Source of the DNA: Neoarius graeffei
Taxonomy: Eukaryota; Chordata; Actinopteri; Siluriformes; Ariidae
DNA: 64,000 nucleotides
Direction of reading: 5' to 3'
Assembly: GCF_027579695.1 (NCBI RefSeq)
Contig: NC_083583.1
Coordinates: forward strand, 22,371,599 to 22,435,598
How positions within the stretch are numbered: position 1 is the first letter of the stretch; every line of letters starts with the position of its first letter. Shown here piece after piece: positions 1-41,043 of the stretch. Below the pieces are notes generated by a model, which made no database searches, had not been told where the DNA came from, and saw only the letters and a program-made list of their open reading frames with translations. Both the position numbers and the translations under genes were made by a program.

Positions 1-291
1 CGATATTTCACTCTGATGACGTCATTTTCAGTGTTTTCTCACTGATTAGACACGTGTTGTCAAAATGATGAACCAGTTCAAAATTAAAATTCTTTTGATT
101 AACTTGTGGTTTTTTATTTATTTATTTTTTATTGTGGATGTGTCAATATAATATAAAGAACATTACATGGTGGCATGAAAATAGGAAGTTTATCGTCTCG
201 TGTTAAAAATATTTTCACTTGTTCGCTTTGCTCACTCATGAATATGTTCACCACTCGAAGACAAATTTCATATCTTTGCATAACTGTATAA

Positions 292-322
<31 letters not shown>

Positions 323-604
323 CATACATACATACATACATACATACATAATGATTCAAACATTATAAGACATAATGATAACATTTTCAGACATTGCACT
401 AATTTTATTTTCAGATCTTTTAAAAAATTTCTTCAAGTCTGTCAAATACATTACTTGTACATTCTGACAATGCCGTTCACTGGTATATTGTCACACATTT
501 GTCTCATTCACACAGTGTGTCAACAGTCTGGATCTATAGTGCAATGTTTTTATACCAGCATCTTACACAGATCATTTTGTATTTTGTATTAAAGATTTTG
601 ACTG
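1..604. other. Upstream gene-free DNA with ATAC microsatellite
   Basis: AT-rich DNA with no supported gene. The only clear structure is a tetranucleotide tract of about 55 bp at roughly 295-350 (tacatacatac on +). The short frames here follow from that tract or are chance. A CRE-like palindrome (atgacgtcat) lies at 16-25, but nothing around it supports a promoter. Confidence 0.6.
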
Positions 605-986
605 GGGTGGCACGGTGGTGTAGTGGTTAGCGCTGTTGCCTCACAGCAAGAAGGTCTGGGTTCGAGCCCCGTGGCCGGCGAGGGCCTTTCTGTGCAGAGT
701 TTGCATGTTCTCCCCGTGTCCGCGTGGGTTTCCTCCGGGTGCTCCGGTTTCCTCCACAGTCCAAAGACATGCAGGTTAGGTTAACTGGTGACTCTAAATT
801 GACTGTAGGTGTGAATGTGAGTGTGAATGGTTGTCTGTGTCTATGTGTCAGCCCTGTGATGACCTGGCGACTTGTCCAGGGTGTACCCCGCCTTTCGCCC
901 ATAGTCAGCTGGGATAGGCTCCAGCTTGCCTGCGACCCTGTAGAACAGGATAAAGCGGCTAGAGATAATGAGATGAGATGAGATGA
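605..986 (+). repeat. tRNA-derived SINE, tail type A (full length)
   Basis: The head carries RNA polymerase III signals: box A-like tggtgtagtgg and box B-like ggttcgagccc. Then come the conserved body (ggagtttgcatgttctcccc, cagtccaaagacatgcagg) and a (GATGA)n tail. The 11 bp duplication gattttgactg flanks it at 594-604 and 987-997, showing insertion by target-primed reverse transcription. This is the reference copy for the family in this window. Confidence 0.93.
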
Positions 987-1499
987 GATTTTGACTGTCC
1001 TTGGCAGGAAGAGGTTAATTCAGACAGTGATGAATGAATATTTTACAGTATCTTACACAGGTCTGCCAATCAATAATATAAAATATATGGGGAAAATGTT
1101 ATATCATGATACATGAGGACGTTCATAGTCCACTTGGTAAGAAAACAGAAACAAAATAATCAAAAGGCAAGCAAATAAACACTGACCAAAACTCTGTCAA
1201 GGCAAATAAAGAAACAAACAAAAAATAACATCCACTGATTTGTAACTGGACAGCAGTGTGCTGCAGTGGGAAATATTTTCTGGTGTCTCATCAAATGTGT
1301 ATTCCCACCTCACACACACCCCACCCCCCCCACACCCCCCGCTGTTCCGGGGATAGGCTTCAGATCCACTGCTTAGGATAAAACAATTATTGGAGATGAG
1401 TGAGAGAATGAATGAATGAATGAATGAATGAATGGTGATTTGCTACTGTCAGTAATAATTACTGATATCAATGCAAGCCTCATTTGGCAAATTATGTGA

Positions 1500-1501
<2 letters not shown>

Positions 1502-1546
<45 letters not shown>
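1502..1546. repeat. (ATA)n microsatellite
   Basis: About 15 trinucleotide units directly upstream of a degenerate SINE head. A further (GAAT)n tract lies near 1411-1433. Confidence 0.9.
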
Positions 1547-1548
<2 letters not shown>

Positions 1549-2356
1549 CTGCAAGGTGGTGTATTGGTTAGCACTGTCACCTCACAGCAAACAGGTTCCA
1601 GGTCCAAACCTGACGGTCAACACGGAGCCTTTGTGTGTGAAGTTTGTATGTTCTCCCTGTGCCTGTGTGGGTTTTCTCCTGGTGCTCCGATTTCCTCCCA
1701 CAGTCCAAAAACATGTGGATTAGGTCAACTGGCTACTCTAAGGCCCTGTCCACACGGCAACAGATTCAGGTGAATCCGATAAAAATTTTTATCGTTTCGG
1801 CCTGGCGTCCACACGGCACCGGCGTTTTGGGTGCCCCAAAACGATATTTTTTGAGAACGGTTTCCAGAGTGGAAAAATCTGGCAACGGCACTGTTGCGAA
1901 GTCGTCTGGATGAGTAGAACAGATTTGTTTACGATGACATCACAACCACATGACTAGAACAAGCAGCACTCACTCATTCACGCCGGGTAGAAGAAGGGGT
2001 TTATGCGCATGCGTCCTACTTCTTCGATTGTTCTGGTGTCTCCAGTGGGACCGTCTTACAGCGCACGCAGAGGTGTGGCATGTGTATTGCATCGTTTTCA
2101 GCAAGCGTTGCGTTGCCATATGTACCTGATATTTTACTGATCCATTGCCCATATTTTTCTTACCCGCTAAAAAAAAAATCTCGTTGCCGTTGTCGTGTGG
2201 ATGTAGCCTAAATTGCCCATAGATGTGAACGTGAGTGTGAATGGCTGTCTGTCTCTCTGTGTTAACCCTGTAATAGATGGCGACCTGTCCAGGGTGTACC
2301 CCATGTCTCAGTCATAGTCAGCTGGGATTGGCTCCAGCTCACTGAATATGGATAAG
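1549..2356 (+). repeat. Old, diverged SINE copy split by a MITE
   Basis: Degenerate relative of the type A SINE. The head (ggtggtgtattggttagcactg) and body run to about 1741. The 3' part (taaattgcccatagatgtgaacgtgagtg onward) resumes at 2209 and ends in a (GAAT)n tail. The break is filled by the element at 1742-2208. Divergence from the consensus is much greater than in the other copies, so it is an early insertion. Confidence 0.8.
1742..2208. mobile_element. PIF/Harbinger-like MITE (467 bp)
   Basis: Imperfect terminal inverted repeats: ggccctgtccacacggcaac at the left and, read on the other strand, ggctacatccacacgacaac at the right. TAA lies at both borders (1739-1741 and 2209-2211), the 3 bp TWA duplication typical of PIF/Harbinger elements. 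No transposase is visible, so it is non-autonomous. It sits inside an older SINE, and the SINE reads through when it is removed. Confidence 0.8.
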
Positions 2357-3067
2357 AATGAATGAATGAATTAATGAATTAATTAATTGTATTGGTAATA
2401 AATACAATATATTTGTTTTCTCAACTGACATGACAATCTGTGTCAAACCCTTGTAATATCAGGCAACACATGAATACCCGGCATAAAATACCTCTGTGGA
2501 TTAGATAACAGAAAATGTTCTTCAGGCCAGTTTCAGCCCTGATACCATCAATTTTATCACAACATCCAGAGTAAGGGTGGAGTTTGTTAGTAACAATGTT
2601 AACTGTAATAAAAACAATGATTGCGACATGATTGATATTCTCATATCGCCCTGCCCAAAGTCATGAACTGAAAAAAGGGCCACATACTGACACAGAAACA
2701 TATTTGACCTCACGCGCACACACCAGATACGCTTGCAGCTCCCCTGCTGTGAGGTTCTAAAGAGCTCTTTGTTGAGCTGCAGAGGTTCCTTTAGAGGAAA
2801 TAAGATCAGGATTGCAGGCTAAAAGTGTACATGGTGTGTTGAGACCTCTCCACACACCATGCATTCCGATGCTCGTCAGCATTTAGGTGAATGGAGCATG
2901 AAGGGGCAGCTGTAGTCGAGGTGACTGGGAATGTGGTAGAATAGGAAGAAAAATAAAGGTTTGGCGACTAATGGAGTGAATGCAGGCAGACAGCCAGGAG
3001 TGCAAAAGACACAGTGAGAGAATGAGCAGAAAGATGTCAGATGACCACACACACCCTCCCTCACTTG
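2357..3067. other. Gene-free stretch upstream of ldb1
   Basis: No supported gene or recognised repeat. Open frames on the - strand near 2880-3170 are dealt with under the candidate exon at 3068-3168. Confidence 0.5.
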
Positions 3068-3168
3068 TTTGCCACGGATGGTAACGAGCCACTCAGACAG
3101 TGGGTACTGCTCCCCCAACTCATCGCCTGCCACCAGACGAAACCCCCCATGAGAGCAATCATCTGGAT
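3068..3168 (-). CDS. Candidate internal exon of an unidentified minus-strand gene
   Basis: Read on the - strand there is a pyrimidine-rich acceptor ending in gcatccag, an open stretch of about 33 codons without a stop, and a good donor (caa|gtgagg). The reading includes CSHGGFRLVAGDELGEQYPL followed by SEWLVTIRGKQ, which looks protein-like rather than simple-sequence. I cannot name the family and see no partner exons, so a chance open frame is quite possible. If real, the gene would be divergent from or overlapping ldb1. Confidence 0.25.
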
Positions 3169-3329
3169 GCAACAGGGGGCACAGAGGGGCACAGGGTGGC
3201 AGAGGGGGGCACAGGGCAGGAAAACAGTGTGTACATCTTTAAAAGAAAAAAAAGAAAAAAGAAAGCAAGAGAGAGAGACACACACACATCACATGGTTGT
3301 TATTCTCTGAAATCTGCTGCTCAGGTCAC

Positions 3330-3660
3330 TTTGACAGCCCTCTCGTTCACCCTCCCTTTCTTTTTCCCTCCCTTGCTCGCTCTCACACACTGTCTCACCC
3401 TACACACAATCTCTCTCTCTTTCTCGCTCTCTTACTCTCTCTGTCTTACTCTCTCCTCCCACCTGCATTGCTATCAGCGCACTAATAAGCGTGAGGGTAC
3501 AGTCAAGGCAGCAGGATCATTGCAACTCTCTGCTCCTTTCCTTCTCTTTCTTTTTCCCCCCTTTTCTTTCTCTGCTTTCATTCCTTTGTGCTCTTGTTCT
3601 TTTTTTAACCTTTCCCTCCCTCCACGTTCTTACACACTCTCACACTCTCCCTCTCTCCTC
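3330..3660. repeat. Pyrimidine-rich (CT) tract upstream of ldb1 exon 1
   Basis: Long, strongly strand-asymmetric CT-rich DNA (ctctctctctttctcgctctcttactc and similar) just upstream of the ldb1 5' leader. It creates spurious open frames on the + strand. Such tracts are common at vertebrate promoters, but no specific factor site is supported. Confidence 0.6.
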
Positions 3661-3689
3661 TGTGTATATGTGTATGTGTGGACCTTTGG

Positions 3690-3844
3690 AAAAACAGACG
3701 CCCATGTGAGTAGCAGCAGCAGAAACAGAGCGGAGTGAAGGAGAAGAAGGAGAAGAAGCAGAAAAGGAGAAGAAGCCAAGTGACTCGTCACAGCGTTCCA
3801 CCATCAGCTCGGAGCAGCAGCGTCAGGAACGGGCATGTGAGAAG
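3690..3844 (+). promoter_or_regulatory. ldb1: ldb1 5' leader with a start-stop uORF
   Basis: Purine-rich (gaagaag repeats) then GC-rich leader before the coding start. Positions 3835-3840 read ATG TGA, a minimal upstream ORF ending four bases before the ldb1 ATG at 3845. The main ATG has A at -3; the upstream ATG has G at -3. The transcription start cannot be placed from sequence and no TATA box is evident. Confidence 0.55.
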
Positions 3845-35014
<31,170 letters not shown>

Positions 35015-36360
35015 GACTCAGGCCAAGAGGGAGGGTACAGGAGGATAGGAGAAGAGAGAGGAGGTCACAGAGGAAGTAGGGGTTTAAAGACACACGGCCG
35101 ACTCACTCATCTACATGCAGATCCACTTTCACAAAATGGCGGCCATTCATTTCTCCCCGTCTCAATGTGCTGGAGAGAAGAGTGAGGCCGTGGGTCAGAG
35201 GAGAGCCCGGACTAAGAACAAGTGAAGTGTAAATCAAATGTATTGGGTTACACGGTAACCATGAAGTTGTTGGTGTTTTACAGTGTGCGAATGCTCCTCT
35301 GAGGAAGGTGTAGATAGTTCACTTGTTTAAGTTAAGAAGGAGGTTGGTTGTTTTGTCCTCCGAGGAGAAGGCCGACATGTAAAACGCCATCAAAGTGCGC
35401 ACGCACACACACAAAATGGCCAGAGGTGAAGGATGTCGTCAAGTGTGTTTGCTCTGAAGCCCAACTCATCCCTCTCTGATGCAGACGTCATTACAGATCT
35501 TTCCCTGCCATTAGTGGAAGATTCGGACTGAAACCCAGTACACCACCGCCATGCTGTAGAACAGCCCGGAATTATCATTTGTTTTAAAAAAGAAAAAAGG
35601 TGAGATTGCAAGCATTTAAATGAAACGTTTTGGAAAATTTTATCTGCATTTTATACCAGCCTCTATTTCCCTAGAATGTTATTTTCCTTTTTTTTTACCG
35701 ACATTGAAAGCTACAGACCAAGGAGCTACGAGGACTTTCAAGGTCCAAATCTCAACCTTCAAATTATATTTGTTTGTATTATTTTTTAACAAAAAGAGAG
35801 TAATTTAGTGTGGGCTTTTATTTCATTTTGTGTACTTGTGCTTGTATATTTAAGGTAGTAGCAAAGTTCTGTATAACTGTATGAAAATGTATTCTTCCTT
35901 AGCATTGCCTAAAGCCATTCTGATCTAATGTGTAAAAAAAAAAAGTGAAAAGAAAAACTCATGAATCTGTCTTTGCCCTTTTCTCCTTTAATTTTATCAA
36001 TTTGTGTAAGAATGATTCAATTAAAGTTCACAGTCAAGTGGAGGAACGCCTGATTGCTCTGTTCAGACTTGGTTTAAGTGCACTTGGTACTTGAAGGCTA
36101 TCCAAAGCAGTAACCCCATCAGCCCAGTCAAGTTTCTGTTCAAATATGGATTTCAAAGTCTTGTTCAGTTTTATCCATTTACATTCAGATTGTAAGATTT
36201 CTGCCAGCCCTGCACTTGTAATTGAAAATAAATGGTGATCTGTCCCTCTTCTAACCCTGTAGACATCTCTCTTTGATATATCTATTTTTTTGTTTTTCTT
36301 AGTTTTTGCCCTTGATTAAATTAATGTATGTACCAATAAAATATGAATTTTCACTGTAAA
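35015..36360 (+). other. ldb1: ldb1 3' untranslated region
   Basis: Follows the stop codon at 35012-35014. Two AATAAA signals lie at 36227-36232 and 36335-36340, with a weaker attaaa near 36018. The second AATAAA is taken as the main end, giving a 3'UTR of about 1.35 kb. No repeats are inserted, in contrast with the surrounding DNA. Confidence 0.7.
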
Positions 36361-38770
36361 AGAAAACAGCCTTGTGCGTGTTTTGACTATTATTTAAAGT
36401 AAGAGTTGGAAATGCAGTATAATTGAGTGTTCTCTGAAAAGGGAGTGGATTGTTAGGGAAATGTGTGCGCATGCATTTGTGGGTGTATGTGAGCGAGAGA
36501 GAGACGAGGGTATATCTGTTTGATCTGATCTGAACTGAACCACACAGTGCTCTGCTGCCCCTTTAGTCGGATGTTGGTTAACTGTAAGGTCTGTAAATGG
36601 ATGTTACGTCTTGCAGTTACTATCTTTGTTTTTATAATTATACTTCTATTTTTCCCCCCTCCCCAGATCTCATGAATTTCAGAATAAACAAGAACATCTA
36701 CACTGCCATGTGCAATACAGTGGGAAAAGAACAAAAAATGCAGTCTGATCCTTGTTCTGCTCCATATCCATTTTTCCCCATATTTGATCCCTGTTTTTTT
36801 TTTTTTAAATGGTTGATGATTGTAGGTCATAAAGGTTCCAGAGCCATCTGTTTTCAGCAAGTATACGGAGAGCCTGAGGCAAGCACCATAGACTGAGGTT
36901 TAAACCTGTGAGAAGAGGGTCATAGGTTCAGTTCTCACTAGAGAGTTCTAGCCATCATGCTTTAAAGCCCACATTCAAGGAACATACAGTGGCATTTCTT
37001 ACACAGAGCCTTTGGCATTCTGGCCTAATTAAGTATCACATGCTAAATAAGGGTGTATATGTTGGGTGGTTAATACATAATGATCTGAACTCTCATACTA
37101 CCCTTGCCCACAGGTTGCCTAGAGTTTTGTAAAATGATGGAGTACTTTTGATTGTCAATAATTTATTGTTACCACTGTTCATGCTTCTATATTTATCAGT
37201 GATTACTTGCTGTCTAAAAATGCCATCCCAAATAGGATTCGATTCCAGGTCAAATATTAGGATCAGTAATAGCAATGTGAGCATTCTATGTGTCAAAAAG
37301 ACTTGACATATTCATACAACATTATGCCTTTTCCTTCTGATAAGTCAAAGCAATAATATATTTTCTCTTGAATCTCACTTTTTCTAATCTTCTTTATTCT
37401 AAAGGACTGAATGTAATTCTTCAGTTCTGGTCAGTGACATTTAGACACAATGAATGCTCTGGACTTTATCTCATGACATTTTGTGAATGGCTACTGTACA
37501 GGTCTGGGTAGAAAATCTCAGCTCTGATATTTAGGCACTGCCTAAAAGCGGAGCTCCTGATGAGTGTACGAGGAACATATTTGCAAGGGCACAAAATCAA
37601 CCTGAACAGAATAATAATAATATAGCATATGAACAATCGAATTGTGTAGTGTCCTGTAGGTCACATCAATAAATTGCTGTATTGTCTTGTGACAGTGACA
37701 CCAATGATGAGATACACATCACAGCTACGAATACATATTTATTCCTTTCTTTGACAACACACGCCACGTACCAGAAACATCACCACGACATTTATTATGG
37801 TGTGACTCTGCTGTCCACCAGGCACCCAGCAATGAACCAGCGCTTTCACTTTACATCGTTACTATAGAGTTATGATCCAATATTATCGGACCCAAGAACT
37901 AACTGATATTGATCCGCAGTAGTTTTGGATTATCTCAAACTAAGGAAAGATGCTTATAAATGCTATTAAACTATACAATAATTATGTTTATATGAGTGTG
38001 CAAAGTAAGAAATTGTTCAGGTAAAAAAAATATATATATAATGCAAAGATACATTGCTCACTATGAAAAAAACAGTAGGATAAAAACCTACTGGAAAACA
38101 AACTCCTCAACCAAATACAGCATATGAGCTCTTGAGGGTTCGAGCTGCAATCTTGATATTTCAAACTTGATGTCAAACAGTTGTCTGGTTACAACTGTCA
38201 ATTATCCAACAAGCTAGAAGACTAATAAAACTGTTTTAACTAGTTTATATGAAACGGTCATGAATATTTTCCATAAAATGTGTCCGTAAATAAACCCACA
38301 ATATTTTTAAAACACAAATTAAAAATAAGCGCTGGATAAAAACCCATTTATTTTATGAAAAAAAAAACAAATTTCATTGTCTGGTGGTCAAATGTTTATG
38401 AGATATGTTGCCTTGCACTTACGATCAGGTTCCCTGTGGTGATACACGTACATCGTTTGTATGTACAGACGTCATACGGTCACAAAAGCCATCAAAAATC
38501 AGGTTGATGCATTTCCATATTCTCTTGAGTATGGAACTCCGCTCTGTGCGCTTTGTGCGTGGGGAGATCCGCTATTACTGATAAGCCATGGAGGACCTCA
38601 GCTATATTAAAAATGTATGGTTGTGTGTAGTCATATAGTTAAGGCCATGTTTCCCAGGCAAAAATATTCTCATAGTTTTATATTATGGGAATTTTATGAA
38701 TTCAGTTATTTCACAACACATGCCATATCTACCATCAAAGGTGGTAAAAGTACCCAAATTTCAAATTTCA
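36361..38770. other. Intergenic region ldb1-orc2, proximal part
   Basis: AT-rich, with no supported gene, RNA gene or recognised transposon. Short frames are chance or follow T-rich runs. Confidence 0.6.
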
Positions 38771-39097
38771 CAGTGTTGCCACCTCACAGCTCTAAGATCC
38801 CTGGCAGCCTTTGGCCCAGAGGGTTGCCAGTTTGATTCCCGGGACTGGCGGGAAACATGTGAGGGGAGTTGAGTGAATAAACAGCACTTACCCCTCCCTC
38901 TGTATCATGGCTGACGTGCCCTTGAGCAAGGCACCTAAACCCCAACTGCTCCCCGGGCGCTGTAGCACAGCTGCCCACTGCTCTGGGTATGTGTGTGTGC
39001 TCATTGCTCGCTTGCGTGCTTCAGATAGGTTAAATGCAGATGATGAATATCGCTGTGCTTGAGTGTACGTGTGACAAATAAAGGCTTCTTCTTCTTT
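38771..39097 (+). repeat. SINE, tail type B, head decayed
   Basis: The head is reduced to cagtgttgccacctcacagc with a different middle (gggttgccagtttgattccc, a box B-like piece). It then has the B tail gtgcccttgagcaaggcacc ... ctgcccactgctctgggtat ... gtgacaaataaaggcttctt. Confidence 0.75.
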
Positions 39098-39362
39098 GAT
39101 TCTGTGTTCAGGATACTGTCTGTGTGGAATGTCTGTACATGTTCTCCCTGTGTCTCTGTGGGCCTCCTCTGATCCAGTAGGTGAATTGTTGGTTTAAATT
39201 GCCCCAGGGTGTGAATGTGTATGCATGGTGACCTGTGACGGACCGACATCCCCTCCAGGATGCGGTCCTGTCTTGCCAAGAGTGTTCCTGGGATGGACAC
39301 CCAGGTCCTCTGGGACCCTGACCAGAATAAAGCAGTAACTGAAGATGATGATGACAACATTT
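39098..39362 (+). repeat. Old SINE-like repeat fragment
   Basis: Contains gtgtggaatgtctgtacatg, gttctccctgtgtctctgtg and ccctgaccagaataaagcag, ending in gatgatgatg. It is the older, more diverged relative of the main SINE also seen at 20195 and 43215. Confidence 0.65.
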
Positions 39363-39720
39363 CTCATCTCATCTCATTATCTCTAGCCGCTTTATCCTTC
39401 TACAGGGTCGCAGGCAAGCTGGAACCTATCCCAGCTGACTACGGGCGAAAGGCGGGGTACACCCTGGACAAGTCGCCAGGTCATCACAGGGCTGACACAT
39501 AGACACAGACAACCATTCACACTCACATTCACAATTTAGAGTCACCAGTTAACCTAACCTGCATGTCTTTGGACTGTAGGGGAAACCGGAGCACCCGGAG
39601 GAAACCCACGCAGACAACATGCAAACTCCGCACACAAAGGCCTTCTCCAGCCACAGGGCTCGAACCTAGGACCTTCTTGCTGTGAGGCAACAGTGCTAAC
39701 CACTACACCACTGTGCCGCA
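39363..39720 (-). repeat. tRNA-derived SINE, tail type A
   Basis: Near full-length copy with two small internal deletions (in the gtgaatgtgag block and near the head). No clear duplication; weak acaacattt / acaatgatattt similarity at the borders. Confidence 0.88.
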
Positions 39721-39795
39721 CAATGATATTTATGTGTTTTAATGATTAGCAAAGAGCAAAAACAACGTGTAAGTTAACTGCAATATATATAATAT

Positions 39796-40172
39796 CTCAT
39801 CTCATCTCATTATCTCTAGCCGCTTTATCCTTCTTCAGGGTCACAGGCAAGCTGGAGCCTATCCCAGCTGACTACGGGCGAAAGGCGGGGTACACCCTGG
39901 ACAAGTCGCCAGGTCATCACAGGGCTGACACATAGACACAGACAACCATTCACACTCACATTCACACCTACGGTCAATTTAGAGTCACCAGTTAACCTAA
40001 CGTGCATGTCTTTGGACTGTGGGGGAAACCGGAGCACCCGGAGGAAACCCACGCGGACACGGGGAGAACATGCAAACTCCACACAGAAAGGCCCTCGCCG
40101 GCCCCGGGGCTCGAACCCAGGACCTTCTTGCTGTGAGGCGACAGCGCTAACCACTACACCACCGTGCCACCC
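39796..40172 (-). repeat. tRNA-derived SINE, tail type A (full length)
   Basis: Complete copy with a perfect 12 bp duplication tatatataatat at 39784-39795 and 40173-40184. It lies 75 bp from the previous copy. Confidence 0.93.
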
Positions 40173-40219
40173 TATATATAATATGTAAACAGCAATAAGC
40201 CTCCATAGCTAATTAAGTG

Positions 40220-40590
40220 AGGGCGGCACGGTGGTGTAGTGGTTAGCGCTGTCGCCTCACAGCAAGAAGGTCCGGGTTCGAGCCCCGTGGCCGGCGAGGG
40301 CCTTTCTGTGCGGAGTTTGCATGTTCTCCCCGTGTCCGCGTGGGTTTCCTCCGGGTGCTCTGGTTTCCCCCACAGTCCAAAGACATGCAGGTTAGGTTAA
40401 CTGGTGGCTCTAAATTGACCGTAGGTGTGAATGTGAATGGTTGTCTGTGTCTATGTGTCAGCCCTGTGATGACCTGGCGACTTGTCCAGGGTGTACCCCG
40501 CCTTTCGCCCGTAGTCAGCTGGGATAGGCTCCAGCTTGCCTGCGACCCTGTAGAACAGGATAAAGCGGCTAGAGATAATGAGATGAGATG
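40220..40590 (+). repeat. tRNA-derived SINE, tail type A (full length)
   Basis: Complete copy in + orientation with a perfect 13 bp duplication agctaattaagtg at 40207-40219 and 40591-40603. With its neighbour at 39796 it forms an inverted pair 47 bp apart, able to fold as a long hairpin in RNA. It ends about 90 bp upstream of the orc2 promoter motifs. Confidence 0.93.
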
Positions 40591-40669
40591 AGCTAATTAA
40601 GTGGCAAAATTTGAACAACATTCTGAGGCACATTTGGATTTCTTACTGCTCTATTCCTTTAAACAAGGG

Positions 40670-41043
40670 CTACATGAGTGACGTCACTTCCAGTCACATG
40701 GCCAAAAACCTTTTCGGTTGGCGCGGAAAATTCAGGCTTGTTGATGAATTGTCAGTGTTAGTCAGAAATGTGGAACTCTTTGATATGAAGTTAGTTTCTC
40801 TTTGGAAATTATCTGTGTAGATTGTTTAACAGTCCATGACCTGTGTGGAGAAGAGTCTCGAATCTGCGGAGTTAAATTGGTAAATTATTTTACCCCACAC
40901 TCGGGTGAGCTCGCGCACATACAGCTCATTACCATAGGCTGCTGTCATTTGAATAATGGAGCTATATGTAGAAAAAAAAACACACATCATGGCTTTGTTA
41001 GGGCAGCTTGTGAGATGTTTTATTCCACTTTCAGGTGTAAAAT
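40670..41043 (+). promoter_or_regulatory. orc2: orc2 promoter and 5' leader
   Basis: A perfect CRE (tgacgtca, 40679-40686) is followed by cttcc (Ets-like). An E2F-like site ttggcgcggaaaa lies at 40718-40730. E2F control fits a replication factor. The acceptor-like ccactttcag just before gtgtaaaatATG suggests an intron within the leader, perhaps from a donor at 40904/40905 (tcgg|gtgagc). Transcription start and leader splicing are inferred. Confidence 0.45.

Noticed and set aside
16-25. CRE palindrome at the window start
   Set aside because: Isolated motif with no leader, GC-rich context or downstream gene; likely chance.
605-680. tRNA gene-like boxes A and B
   Set aside because: They belong to the SINE head. 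The segment does not fold as a tRNA with an anticodon arm, and it recurs in every SINE copy.
3100-3738. 212-codon + strand frame upstream of ldb1
   Set aside because: Mostly CT-rich low-complexity sequence (Leu/Ser/Pro/His) without protein-like organisation; no splice or start support.
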